Assembly: GCA_964387745.1 (NCBI GenBank)
Contig: CAYLXL010000028.1
Location: 1 to 27,176, forward strand
Source of the DNA: JAGOUU01 sp964387745
GTDB taxonomy: Bacteria > Pseudomonadota > Gammaproteobacteria > JAGOUU01
Length of the DNA: 27,176 nucleotides
Direction: 5' to 3'
Part shown: positions 1-7,813 of the stretch, in pieces
Position numbering within the stretch: position 1 is the stretch's first letter
Layout: each line of letters starts with the position of its first letter
Position numbers and translations under genes: made by a program
Notes under the pieces: model-generated
The model's input: the letters and a program-made list of their open reading frames with translations, nothing else
What the model was told of the DNA's origin: nothing
The model's database searches: none

Positions 1-252
1 TGTTATTAAATCTGGATTTGCGCGTCGCATCTGGCTTAACGCATAACCCACACCTCTTGCATTAGCGCCTGCACGGATAAGAGCCTCGCGGTTAGCATCT
101 GTTATTAAATCTGGATTTGCGCGTCGCATCTGGCTTAACGCAAAACCCACACCTTCTGCATTAGCGCCAGCATCTATTAGCGCCCGACGATTCTCTGGAG
201 TATTTATTTCTGGTGGTAGTAGTCTACCAGCTTCTGCGTCTGTTAATGGCAT
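1..252 (-). CDS. 33-residue tandem-repeat protein, N-terminal part (runs off the left edge)
   Basis: An open frame starts at the ATG complementary to 250-252 and stays open for 84 codons to the window edge. After about 17 leader residues it contains two units with a 33-residue (99-bp) period. Each has the core AL-I/R-AGANA, then GVG-F/Y-ALSQMRRANPDLIT. The DNA at 1-43 is identical to that at 100-142, so the duplication is recent or kept uniform. Each unit predicts two short helices around a loop. The 33-residue length and the LI-x-AGAN motif recall ankyrin repeats, but the TPLH-type turn is missing. The pattern AL-x-x-M-x-R-x-x-P-x-L also resembles the second helix of TAL-effector repeats. 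Family assignment is therefore open. No Shine-Dalgarno sequence is visible. Such repeat proteins are often host-interaction proteins in Legionellales; that role is inference only. Confidence 0.75.
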   Translation of the reverse strand, partial: MPLTDAEAGRLLPPEINTPENRRALIDAGANAEGVGFALSQMRRANPDLITDANREALIRAGANARGVGYALSQMRRANPDLIT

Positions 253-545
253 AATTGTAGTTAAAATAAAAGTTTGTTTTAAAGTATAGACAATAATTAG
301 ATATTAGATATTAGATATTTTTTTATGTTAGTATAAACTGAATTTATAATGCTCATAAAAAATCTTTCTATTTCGCGCCAGCGACTAAATGAGGATAACG
401 CGAAAATGTGGATATAAGATAGCTCTTTATCTAAGATGTTTGACAGGCTACGTGACGTTCATCACATTTTCAAAATCACTGTGCCTGCTCTCAATATACA
501 ACTATAATTGTAATTATAATTATATTAATACAATATATAATAGTT
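253..545. other. Intergenic region between divergent repeat-protein gene and corA
   Basis: These 293 bases separate two divergently read genes and should hold both promoters. A TTGACA hexamer lies at 440-445, but only a weak -10 (CACATT, 463-468) follows at a 17-bp spacing. The last 60 bases before corA are almost pure A/T. An in-frame stretch at 389-598 overlaps corA out of frame and looks non-coding. Apart from the heptamer repeat listed separately, I see nothing else. Confidence 0.5.
298..318. repeat. Three tandem copies of a 7-bp unit (TAGATAT)
   Basis: The heptamer TAGATAT occurs three times head to tail at 298-304, 305-311 and 312-318, followed by a T run. It lies about 50 bp upstream of the left-edge repeat-protein gene. 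It may be a simple slippage repeat or part of that gene's promoter region. Confidence 0.8.
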
Positions 546-1514
546 ATGATTATAGCTCACTTAAGCAACCAACCCGTCGAGTTTTACGAGATAAATAATG
601 ACAATAAGCAGCTGCTTAACGATGCAGTGTGGATTGATATTATTTCCCCTTCTCGTGAAGAAGATCTTATCGTTGAAGGAATGATCAAAATTAGCATTCC
701 TACACGCGAAGAAATGGCAGAAATTGAGTTATCTAGCAGGTTATATAAAGATAAAGGCGTTCTTTATATGACAGCTTCTATGATTGCACAAGCAGATTCA
801 GAGGAACCTAAATTTGATTCAGTAACTTTTATTTTGACTAGCTCTAAACTAATCACGATAAGATATATTGAGCCTACAGCATTTAAATTATTTAGCATAC
901 AGTTACAAAAGCTTTATTTTGATACCCACAACTCTGAAGATGTGTTGATTGATTTGTTAGATGCAACTATCGACCGATTAGCTGATATTTTAGAATTAGT
1001 TGGCCGTCGTGTTGATGATCATTCCAAGCAAATTTTTCGAGCTAAAGATAATGGTAATAAACCTGATTATCTAACCTTAATGCAACAAATTGGTGTGAAT
1101 GGTGATCTTACAACTAAAACTCGAGAAAGCTTGATGTCGTTTTCTCGGCTCTTACAATTCTTTTCTCAATTTACTGCCAGTAGACTTGATAATGAAGATC
1201 TCGCGCGCTTAAAAGCGCTTATTAATGACGTCATTGCTTTAAGCGATCATGCTGATTTCTTATCTAATAAAATTATATTTTTATTAGAAGCAACATTAGG
1301 GATGATTGGGATTGAACAAAATAATATTATTAAAATATTCTCTGTAGCAGCAGTAATCTTCTTACCTCCTACGTTAATAGCTAGTATTTATGGGATGAAT
1401 TTTCATTATATGCCAGAATTATCCTGGAGATTCGGTTATGAGTTTGCTGTAACTTTAATGATTATTGCCGCCTTTGTGCCATACAAGTTTTTTAAACGTA
1501 AGAAATGGCTTTAA
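546..1514 (+). CDS. corA: CorA-family magnesium transporter
   Basis: A 322-residue protein that should form a homopentameric inner-membrane Mg2+ channel, which can also pass Co2+ or Ni2+. The C-terminus shows the CorA pattern: a first membrane helix (about 263-281) ending in the signature YGMNF (282-286), a short acidic periplasmic loop (MPEL), a second helix (about 297-313), and a basic cytoplasmic tail ending KRKKWL. The long N-terminal part is the charged cytoplasmic alpha/beta and helical funnel domain. Length matches the family (about 310-330). The start is the ATG opening MIIAHLSNQP; no good Shine-Dalgarno sequence precedes it in this A/T-only stretch. The gene stands alone and converges on tsaB with only 22 bp between stop codons. 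Confidence 0.93.
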   Translation: MIIAHLSNQPVEFYEINNDNKQLLNDAVWIDIISPSREEDLIVEGMIKISIPTREEMAEIELSSRLYKDKGVLYMTASMIAQADSEEPKFDSVTFILTSSKLITIRYIEPTAFKLFSIQLQKLYFDTHNSEDVLIDLLDATIDRLADILELVGRRVDDHSKQIFRAKDNGNKPDYLTLMQQIGVNGDLTTKTRESLMSFSRLLQFFSQFTASRLDNEDLARLKALINDVIALSDHADFLSNKIIFLLEATLGMIGIEQNNIIKIFSVAAVIFLPPTLIASIYGMNFHYMPELSWRFGYEFAVTLMIIAAFVPYKFFKRKKWL

Positions 1515-1536
1515 TGAAATCTCGAGGCGTATAATT

Positions 1537-2238
1537 TCAATGATGCTCATAAGGGTTTACTGCGTATTCTGGTAGCGCCTGATATAAATCTACGAAATCT
1601 TGGTCAGCAAATTTACGATTAGCCAGGTTAAAGATATAGCTAGCGTGCGGTAGGATTTCATGAATTAACTTTATTGAATCTACTTCAAGGCGATTGGCAA
1701 TTTCTTGCCAGCCTGCTCCAACGAACTCAAACTGAGATAAATCAGCATTTTTTAATTCTTGAAGCAAATCTTGCTCTTGTTTAGCAAATACTTGCTCTGT
1801 TGATTTAACCATACCTGTTGCTTTATCAACACTGAAGATAGCGGTGTAATAAACATTATTATATGCTTTATTACAGATCCAAATTTTATCTTTGGACAAT
1901 TTATTAGTTATCACAAATTGCTGAGCGAGTAATTCCAAAGAATTAATGGTAATAATTTTTTTATGAGTGCTATAGGCGAGGCCTTGGATAAAACCTACTG
2001 CGATTCTAAGGCCAGTAAAACGTCCTGGACCATTGCTTAGAACGAAACCATCAATATCATCAAGAGTAATATTATTAGCGTCTAAAAGGCCCTCAAGAGC
2101 TGGTATAAGCTTTACACCCTGATGCTTAGATTCATCAATTACGGTACTGTGAACTTCGCCATTGACCTGCAATGCCAAAGAACAAATGCTCGATGAGGCA
2201 TCTATGGCGACTAGTGTGGGTAAAGGCTGCTTAATCAT
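1537..2238 (-). CDS. tsaB: tRNA N6-threonylcarbamoyladenosine biosynthesis protein TsaB
   Basis: TsaB is the non-catalytic partner of TsaD and TsaE in making t6A37 on ANN-decoding tRNAs. The 233-residue protein begins with the ASKHA-fold strand LVAIDASSS (about 9-17) and contains the hallmark GPGRFTGLRIA at 70-80, where E. coli has GPGSFTG-type sequence. The Lys-His-rich motif ESKHQG (36-41) is also typical. Length matches E. coli TsaB (231). It is the second gene after the yoaA helicase gene, 40 bp downstream on the same strand. E. coli has the same order, which supports both assignments. In many bacteria TsaB is essential. Confidence 0.93.
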   Translation of the reverse strand: MIKQPLPTLVAIDASSSICSLALQVNGEVHSTVIDESKHQGVKLIPALEGLLDANNITLDDIDGFVLSNGPGRFTGLRIAVGFIQGLAYSTHKKIITINSLELLAQQFVITNKLSKDKIWICNKAYNNVYYTAIFSVDKATGMVKSTEQVFAKQEQDLLQELKNADLSQFEFVGAGWQEIANRLEVDSIKLIHEILPHASYIFNLANRKFADQDFVDLYQALPEYAVNPYEHH

Positions 2239-2278
2239 GTTCTTTCATATATATTCATATATTCAATAAAAGAGCAGA

Positions 2279-4276
2279 TTATAGCAGTAATTGCTCATAA
2301 AAGTCTTTAATTACACTTAAATTTCTGGTCCGACGCATGGGTGGCAACGCTCGTAGAAACAGCTCTCCATAGGGCCTGGATATAATTCTGGGATCACAGA
2401 TCATTAAGACCCCGTAATCTTCTTCTGAACGGATTAAGCGACCAGCCCCCTGGGTAAGCTGTAATGCGGCTTCTTGGCATTGCAGCTCTATAAAAGCATT
2501 TATACCCTGTTCTTGCATATGCTTAATCTTAGCTTGTAACAAAGGCTCAGTCGGCGAAGCAAAAGGCAGTTTATCAATGACCACGCAGTGCAAATCAGGC
2601 CCCTTTACATCTATTCCCTCCCAAAAACTCGCAGTGGCTAATAAGATAGAACGCTCGTTTGCAGTAAATTGCTCAATCAGCGCTGATTTACTTGCATTAC
2701 CTTGCATCAATAAGCTATATCCCTTGTCATCTAAATCGTTATTATGAGTTTTGAGATATTCATAAACCCTGTGCATATTACTAAAGCTAGTGAACAATAA
2801 AAAAGCCCTCCCCTGACTATACTCTAAGACTGGCAGAACGTTTTTAACATAAGAGTCTATATAATTATCTGCCATTGGATCTGGCATGTTTCTTGGTAAA
2901 TATAAAATAGACTTATTTTTATAGTCAAAAGGACTAGGAATTATAATAGTATCAGCTTCAGCTAATCCTAGAGTTTTTTTAATGAGACTAAAATCCCCAC
3001 CTACTGATAGAGTTGCTGATGTTAAAACACAAGCCCGACTTGCTGCAGTTAATTTTTCGTAAAATAAATCACTAACTTCTAACGGTGAGTGTTTTAGCAT
3101 GAAGTTTTGTTTGAACACCTCATACCATTTGATAGTTTTACTACTCATGTCATTTTTAACATGCAGAGTTGGCAAAATGAATTGTTCTAGTTCTAAAAGA
3201 AGTGAACCCAGTCGATTGTAACAATTCTCTAAACCTTTACTTCTAGTAGAATTAGCCTCCAAAACTGAATTTAAATCTTTTAATAGCATATTGAGATTAT
3301 CAAGATCATCTTTGAAGCCTTGTTCTTGATATAAAGAATTATAAAACCCGCGATCGGGCTTGGTCTGCAAGTAACTTTGCATTTGCTCAAGCAATCTGTT
3401 CAACGCAACTGGTATATTAACCAGCTGCTTGACGTCTTTGGCTATAGATCTGTACTCAACGTTAACATCTTGTATCAAGTCTTTAATTTTGCGACTCGAA
3501 ACAGAGCTACCAAAATGTAAACTTGCAATATTCGCAAGTTGATGAGCTTCATCCAGAATTAAATTTACTCCATCCGGCAACAACTTTGCCTCATCGTTTT
3601 CTGCTTTTAAACCCCAGTCAGACAATAATAAATGATGATTAATTACAATAATTTTGGCGTCTAATGCCGCTTGTCTGGCTTTATAAACAAAGCAATGCTT
3701 GAATGCAGGACACTCATGTCCCAAACAATTATCAGCAGTACTGGTGACATATCGCCATACATCACTAGTTTCAGAAATATTTTTTATAGTAGAGGTATCA
3801 CCATCTGTAGTAGACTCACTCCATGCTACTATTTGCTTAAATTCTTCAACCATTTCTGAGGTTGCGAGCAGTATATCTGTTAAAGCAATCTCTAGACGGT
3901 ACTTGCAAAGATAATTATTTCTACCTTTTAGTAAAGCGGTTTTCTCAAATAACTTTAAAGCTTTTAGCGCTATAGGTAAATCACGAAAATATAATTGGTT
4001 CTGTAAATTTTTGGTTCCTGTTGAGATTAAGATTTTGCCTGCACTCAATAAAGCTGGAATGAGATATGCTAGAGTTTTTCCTGTGCCAGTACCAGCCTCA
4101 GCTAATAAAATTTTTTTATTAATAAAGGCCTCGTTAATCTTTTTTACTAGCTCTAATTGCTGTGGTCGATAAATGTAGCCCTTAATATGATTAGCAATGA
4201 TACCGTCAGGACCAAAAATTTGGTTTAAATCACCAGAAAATTCTTCGATAGAATCCATAGAATTGCTAATACTCAA
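2279..4276 (-). CDS. yoaA: ATP-dependent DNA helicase YoaA (DinG/XPD family)
   Basis: A 665-residue superfamily 2 helicase with an iron-sulfur domain. The Walker A motif AGTGTGKT is at 61-68 and the DEAH box at 242-245. Between them lie four cysteines (C124, C184, C189, C195) in the spacing expected for the [4Fe-4S] cluster of XPD/DinG helicases. Late motifs are also present: LLATASFWEGIDVKG and QGAGRLIRSEEDYG. YoaA is chosen over DinG because of length (E. coli YoaA 636 residues) and because tsaB follows directly, as in E. coli. E. coli YoaA works with the Pol III chi subunit in tolerance of replication-blocking damage. The cluster makes it a likely client of the SUF system encoded 6 kb away. 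Confidence 0.9.
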   Translation of the reverse strand: MSISNSMDSIEEFSGDLNQIFGPDGIIANHIKGYIYRPQQLELVKKINEAFINKKILLAEAGTGTGKTLAYLIPALLSAGKILISTGTKNLQNQLYFRDLPIALKALKLFEKTALLKGRNNYLCKYRLEIALTDILLATSEMVEEFKQIVAWSESTTDGDTSTIKNISETSDVWRYVTSTADNCLGHECPAFKHCFVYKARQAALDAKIIVINHHLLLSDWGLKAENDEAKLLPDGVNLILDEAHQLANIASLHFGSSVSSRKIKDLIQDVNVEYRSIAKDVKQLVNIPVALNRLLEQMQSYLQTKPDRGFYNSLYQEQGFKDDLDNLNMLLKDLNSVLEANSTRSKGLENCYNRLGSLLLELEQFILPTLHVKNDMSSKTIKWYEVFKQNFMLKHSPLEVSDLFYEKLTAASRACVLTSATLSVGGDFSLIKKTLGLAEADTIIIPSPFDYKNKSILYLPRNMPDPMADNYIDSYVKNVLPVLEYSQGRAFLLFTSFSNMHRVYEYLKTHNNDLDDKGYSLLMQGNASKSALIEQFTANERSILLATASFWEGIDVKGPDLHCVVIDKLPFASPTEPLLQAKIKHMQEQGINAFIELQCQEAALQLTQGAGRLIRSEEDYGVLMICDPRIISRPYGELFLRALPPMRRTRNLSVIKDFYEQLLL

Positions 4277-4347
4277 AATGAGACTAAATTATGACTTTAA
4301 AGTATGTAGTATAATGAAAATTTTGGCTCAAGAATATGACGTTGGAT

Positions 4348-4379
4348 AAAAAAAACCACAGATTGTTACCAATCTGTGG
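4348..4379 (-). terminator. Strong intrinsic terminator of the histone-like gene
   Basis: Reading the minus strand, a perfect 10-bp stem (CCACAGATTG / CAATCTGTGG, 4356-4379) with a four-base loop is followed directly by eight T residues (4348-4355). It ends transcription from the H1-like gene about 70 bp after its stop codon and insulates yoaA. Confidence 0.93.
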
Positions 4380-4390
4380 CTTTCAACTTC

Positions 4391-4448
4391 AGTAAGCGCT
4401 TACTTGGTTGTTAACCAAGAAAATTAGTTACCCAATATATTAAATTGG
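4391..4448 (-). other. Structured 3' UTR of the histone-like mRNA
   Basis: Between the H1-like stop codon and the terminator lie three more inverted repeats: a perfect 14-bp palindrome AGTAAGCGCTTACT (4391-4404), a 7-bp hairpin CTTGGTT/AACCAAG with a 3-base loop (4403-4419), and a short CCAAT/ATTGG hairpin (4432-4448). The first two overlap by two bases, so they may be alternative folds. Together with the terminator they would give a compact folded RNA tail of about 100 nt. It could be a stability element or a 3'-UTR-derived small RNA; this is inference. Confidence 0.5.
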
Positions 4449-4449
4449 T

Positions 4450-4950
4450 CTAATATACTGAATTTTTTACTTTTTTTTTAGCTTGAACAGAACCGCCACG
4501 TTTAGCAGATCTAGCTACTTTTCTGCCAGCAGAAGCTTTCTTAGCTGTCTTTCTTTTAGCAGTTTTTTTCTTAGCAGCTTTTCTCTTAGCAGGTTTTTTC
4601 ATGCCCATAGCAGCAGCTTTCTTAGCAGTACGTCTTTTTGCTTTTCTAGCTGTTTTTTTAACTGCTTTTTTAGCTACTTTTCTTTTCTTAGTAACTTTTT
4701 TAGCAGCTGCTTTTTTAGCAGTCTTTCTTTTAGCTACTCTTTTTACAGCTTTCTTAGCAGTAGCAGATTTCTTAGCAGCTTTTCTTACAGTCTTTTTCTT
4801 CTTAGCTACTTTCTTTTTAGCGCCTACTACAGCATCTACCATGCTAGCACTCTTTTTAGCTTTAGTACGTCTAGTAGATTTTCTAGCTGTACCTTTTTTA
4901 GCTTTAGCAACTGCTTTCTTAGCTGTCGCTTTCTTTCTCTTAATTACCAT
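4450..4950 (-). CDS. Histone H1-like Lys/Ala-rich DNA-binding protein
   Basis: This 166-residue protein is made almost entirely of Lys, Ala, Arg, Thr and Val, with repeated blocks such as AKKAVKK, KRKTAKK and AAKKTA. It resembles the C-terminal tail of eukaryotic histone H1 and the bacterial proteins Hc2 of Chlamydia, Hq1-type proteins of Coxiella and AlgP of Pseudomonas. Such proteins bind and compact DNA without sequence preference, and in intracellular bacteria often accompany developmental-form changes. The start MVIKRKK is fixed by a good Shine-Dalgarno AGGAGA (complement of 4960-4965) nine bases upstream. The gene is a single unit with its own promoter and terminator. The repetitive coding sequence creates long open frames on the opposite strand that are not genes. 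The number of repeat blocks may vary between strains. Confidence 0.9.
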   Translation of the reverse strand: MVIKRKKATAKKAVAKAKKGTARKSTRRTKAKKSASMVDAVVGAKKKVAKKKKTVRKAAKKSATAKKAVKRVAKRKTAKKAAAKKVTKKRKVAKKAVKKTARKAKRRTAKKAAAMGMKKPAKRKAAKKKTAKRKTAKKASAGRKVARSAKRGGSVQAKKKVKNSVY

Positions 4951-4989
4951 AGATCTAAGTCTCCTAATTTTCTTGGGCGGTTATCTAAA

Positions 4990-5017
4990 ACATTAGCACA
5001 TCATATAATTACGTCAA
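4990..5017 (-). promoter_or_regulatory. Candidate promoter of the histone-like gene
   Basis: On the minus strand, TTGACG (5012-5017, 5 of 6 to consensus) is followed after 16 bp by TAATGT (4990-4995), which is preceded by TG to form an extended -10. Long A/T tracts just upstream (about 5016-5055) could act as an UP element or bend the DNA. The leader would be about 35 nt and include the AGGAGA site. Confidence 0.5.
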
Positions 5018-5232
5018 AAAAAAATATAATTATTTTCAAAAAAAATAATTATTCATTACTATTTTCAATCCTACTACGGCTAGATAACGAAACAAAAATG
5101 AAAAAATAACTGCTACAAAAAATTTTAAACGTAATTACCTCTAGCTGATGATCTATTAATACCATTTTGGAAATTAACAAGCAAGTATCTTATGACTTTA
5201 TATAGAATCATTTTAAACGGTATGAAAAACAT

Positions 5233-5259
5233 CTTGTGAGCATAAAATTTCCCCCGATT
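5233..5259 (+). promoter_or_regulatory. Candidate sigma-32 (heat-shock) promoter of lon
   Basis: CTTGTGA (5233-5239) and CCCCGATT (5252-5259) are separated by 12 bp. They resemble the sigma-32 consensus CTTGAAA / CCCCATnT, with two mismatches in each half. lon is a classic member of the heat-shock regulon. A sigma-70-like TATACT lies just downstream (5264-5269) but lacks a fitting -35, so both readings are possible. Confidence 0.45.
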
Positions 5260-5287
5260 GCACTATACTATGTAGTACAAATACAAT

Positions 5288-5329
5288 AAAAAAAGCCTAT
5301 CGATTTTATCATTAAAATCAATCAGATAG
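5288..5329 (-). terminator. Terminator-like hairpin in the lon leader, oriented to the minus strand
   Basis: An inner perfect stem GATTTTA/TAAAATC (5302-5308 and 5313-5319) is extended by CTATC/GATAG (5297-5301 and 5325-5329) across a 5-base bulge. On the minus strand it is followed by GC and seven T residues (complement of 5288-5294), as in an intrinsic terminator. No minus-strand gene reads into it. It may block antisense transcription, or act as a folded 5' leader of the lon mRNA. Confidence 0.5.
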
Positions 5330-5356
5330 AGCATGGTTGTTTAAGTTGTTATTAAA

Positions 5357-7780
5357 ATGAAAAAAAAGAACCCTCACGACAAGACAAAAGATACAAAAGT
5401 TACAAAAAACAATAAGTCTGACAGTACAGACTTAAGTTTAATTTATGACAACCTTCCAAAATTTTTATATATCATTCCTTTGTTTGAACGACCGTTCTTT
5501 TCACCTCAAAGCCTACCTATTCTTTTAGATAAAAGTTATTTGAAATCTTCGATTGAAAAAATCAATCAAACAGACTTGAGTATTGGTGGATTTATTCTGA
5601 GTAAAGATAAAGAACCACCAACATCTTTGTCTAATTTGTATCAATATGGCACCAGTTTTAAACTTCATAATCCTACTAATGTTGAAAATAAAATTCAAAT
5701 CATCGCTGAAGGCATTGCCAGATTCAAAATTAAAAAGTGGCTAAGCAACAAACCACCTTATTATGCTGAAGTAGAATACATTACTGATGATTTAAAACGC
5801 TATGATCCGATCCAAGTTCGAGCTTATATATTAGCAATCATTAATACTATTAAACAACTCATCCCATTAAACCCTCTGTATAACGAAGAGTTGAAATTTT
5901 TCTTAAACAAATTTATCAATGCTGAGCCATCGTATTTTGCAGAATTCGCTGCAAGTCTAACGACAACCTCAAAAGAAAACTTACAAAACACATTAGAAAT
6001 CAGAGACTTACTACAAAAACTAAACAAGGTTTTAAGCATCTTAAAAGAAGAAATTCAAATCGTTAAGTTCCAAACCGATTTAAACAAAGATATTAATGAA
6101 CGCATCACCAAACAACAAAGAGAGTTTTTTCTAAAAGAAGAGCTAAAGGCAATTCAGGAAGAACTTGGTTTAAATGGCAATGATGTGATGTCTGAACGCG
6201 ATCGTTATGAAGAACGCTTATCAAAATTACGAATCAAAGACGAAGATTTTGAAAAAATAAATGATGAATTAGATAAACTATCAGTTCTAGAACCCGGATC
6301 ACCTGAGTACGCAGTCACTAGAAACTATTTGGACACTGTTACTTCTATTCCTTTTGGTATCTTTTCTAAAGATAAAGTTAGTATCAGAAACGCTAGGAAA
6401 ATACTCAATGATGAACATGAAGGCTTAGAAGATATCAAAGAACGCATCTTAGAATTTATAGCTATCGGCCATCTCAAAGGTGAAATCTCTGGGTCTATCA
6501 TATTACTCGTTGGTCCACCAGGCGTGGGCAAAACTTCCATCGGCAAATCTATTGCTCATGCGGTAGGTCGACAATTCTATCGTTTCTCTGTAGGTGGGAT
6601 GAAAGATGAAGCAGAAATCAAAGGACATAGAAAGACCTATATAGGCGCTATGCCAGGTAAAATCATAAGAGCATTAATTGAGGCTGGCACATCAAATCCG
6701 GTCATCATGCTCGACGAAGTAGACAAAATGTGTATGTCGTACCAAGGAGATCCTGGTGCTGCTCTACTAGAAGTCTTAGATTCTGAACAAAATTATAACT
6801 TTCTTGACCATTACTTAGACATACGTGTCGATCTCTCTAAAATTTTATTTATTTGTACTGCAAATACACTTGATACTATCCCGCAAGCATTATTAGATCG
6901 CATGGAAATAATGCATCTGGCCGGATATATTACTGATGAAAAAATGAAAATAGCCAAAAAACACTTATGGCCAAGATTATTAGAGCGCTCAGGGCTCAAA
7001 CCACGTCAATTAAAAATAAGCGATGCCGCATTAAAAACAATTATTGATGATTACGCTCGTGGAGCTGGTGTGCGCAACCTTGAACGCAAACTTGCCAAAA
7101 TAACCCGCAAAGCGGCAATAAAAATAATAAAAAACCCTCATACTCAAATCTCTATTAACACCAAAGACCTACTAAAGATCATAGGCGAACCCTTATTTTC
7201 TGATGAAATGTTAATGCATGGTGTAGGTGTGATGACAGGGCTGGCATGGACAACTATGGGCGGAGCCACTCTGACTATTGAAGCTAGTAAAGTCCATTCT
7301 AGTCGTCGTGGGATGCGAATAACAGGTAGTTTAGGCGAAGTCATGCGTGAGTCTGCAGAAATTGCCTTCAGCTTCATTTCTGCAAATATATCACGATACA
7401 AAATTGATCCGGTTTTTTTTGATAATGCCCTTATCCACATACACGTACCAGAGGGTGCGACGCCTAAAGACGGTCCTTCCGCTGGTATAACTATTGCCTC
7501 TGCTTTAGTAAGCCTAGCAAGAGGTATTAATATTAAACGCAGCTTAGCTATGACCGGTGAAATAACTTTAACAGGAAAAGTACTGCCTGTTGGTGGTATT
7601 CGGGAGAAAATTATTGCCGCCAGACGCAATAGAATTAAAGAAGTTATATTACCATTAGCAAATAAGATTGATATAAAAACACTACCTAAGTATTTATTAG
7701 ATAATTTAACGTTATATTATGTTGATGATTTTGATGAGGTGTACAAAATTTTGTTTAGAAAAACAAAAAAACAGCATTAA
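5357..7780 (+). CDS. lon: ATP-dependent protease Lon (S16 family), divergent N-terminus
   Basis: An 807-residue cytoplasmic AAA+ protease that unfolds and degrades misfolded and regulatory proteins. Domains in order are an N-terminal substrate-binding domain (about 30-230), a coiled helical region (about 235-330), the AAA+ module with Walker A GPPGVGKT (386-393), and the C-terminal protease with catalytic S708 (in PKDGPSAG) and K741 (in TLTGKVLPVGG), the Lon Ser-Lys dyad. The N-terminus is unlike the usual LPLRDVVVFP opening: after a Lys-rich leader it reads FLYIIPLFERPFF. That suits the second Lon type (AsrA/Lon2) carried beside canonical Lon in Pseudomonas and Legionella relatives. This subtype is inferred from memory of those sequences. 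The start is the ATG of MKKKNPHDKT, with no clear Shine-Dalgarno sequence. The gene is alone in its unit. Confidence 0.93.
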   Translation: MKKKNPHDKTKDTKVTKNNKSDSTDLSLIYDNLPKFLYIIPLFERPFFSPQSLPILLDKSYLKSSIEKINQTDLSIGGFILSKDKEPPTSLSNLYQYGTSFKLHNPTNVENKIQIIAEGIARFKIKKWLSNKPPYYAEVEYITDDLKRYDPIQVRAYILAIINTIKQLIPLNPLYNEELKFFLNKFINAEPSYFAEFAASLTTTSKENLQNTLEIRDLLQKLNKVLSILKEEIQIVKFQTDLNKDINERITKQQREFFLKEELKAIQEELGLNGNDVMSERDRYEERLSKLRIKDEDFEKINDELDKLSVLEPGSPEYAVTRNYLDTVTSIPFGIFSKDKVSIRNARKILNDEHEGLEDIKERILEFIAIGHLKGEISGSIILLVGPPGVGKTSIGKSIAHAVGRQFYRFSVGGMKDEAEIKGHRKTYIGAMPGKIIRALIEAGTSNPVIMLDEVDKMCMSYQGDPGAALLEVLDSEQNYNFLDHYLDIRVDLSKILFICTANTLDTIPQALLDRMEIMHLAGYITDEKMKIAKKHLWPRLLERSGLKPRQLKISDAALKTIIDDYARGAGVRNLERKLAKITRKAAIKIIKNPHTQISINTKDLLKIIGEPLFSDEMLMHGVGVMTGLAWTTMGGATLTIEASKVHSSRRGMRITGSLGEVMRESAEIAFSFISANISRYKIDPVFFDNALIHIHVPEGATPKDGPSAGITIASALVSLARGINIKRSLAMTGEITLTGKVLPVGGIREKIIAARRNRIKEVILPLANKIDIKTLPKYLLDNLTLYYVDDFDEVYKILFRKTKKQH

Positions 7781-7813
7781 AATAATTATAAACGTTCAGC
7801 TACCCGAATTTTT

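Larger units (their letters stand above)
5018..5356. other. Divergent intergenic region between the histone-like gene and lon
   Basis: This part of the 406-bp gap holds A-tracts upstream of the histone-gene promoter, the candidate heat-shock promoter of lon (5233-5259) and the hairpin at 5288-5329. No convincing small gene was seen. An open frame at 4483-5109 on the plus strand is a shadow of the low-complexity H1-like gene. Confidence 0.5.

Noticed and set aside
1..160. Possible CRISPR array or non-coding satellite at the left edge
   Set aside because: The 99-bp period is a multiple of three, the frame stays open on the minus strand, and there is no repeat/spacer alternation.
389..598. 69-residue open frame on the plus strand
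   Set aside because: It overlaps the start of corA in another frame, sits in A/T-rich intergenic sequence, has no homology features and has a repetitive Tyr/Asn-rich end.
4483..5109. Long plus-strand open frames opposite the histone-like gene (also 4601-4996)
   Set aside because: They are Ser/Phe- or Ala/Phe-rich mirror translations of Lys/Ala codon repeats; the minus-strand gene has the ribosome site, promoter and terminator.
5264..5269. Sigma-70 -10 hexamer TATACT before lon
   Set aside because: No acceptable -35 at 16-18 bp; kept only as an alternative to the heat-shock-type promoter.
7144..7629. 161-residue minus-strand open frame
   Set aside because: It lies entirely inside the conserved protease domain of lon and has no protein features.
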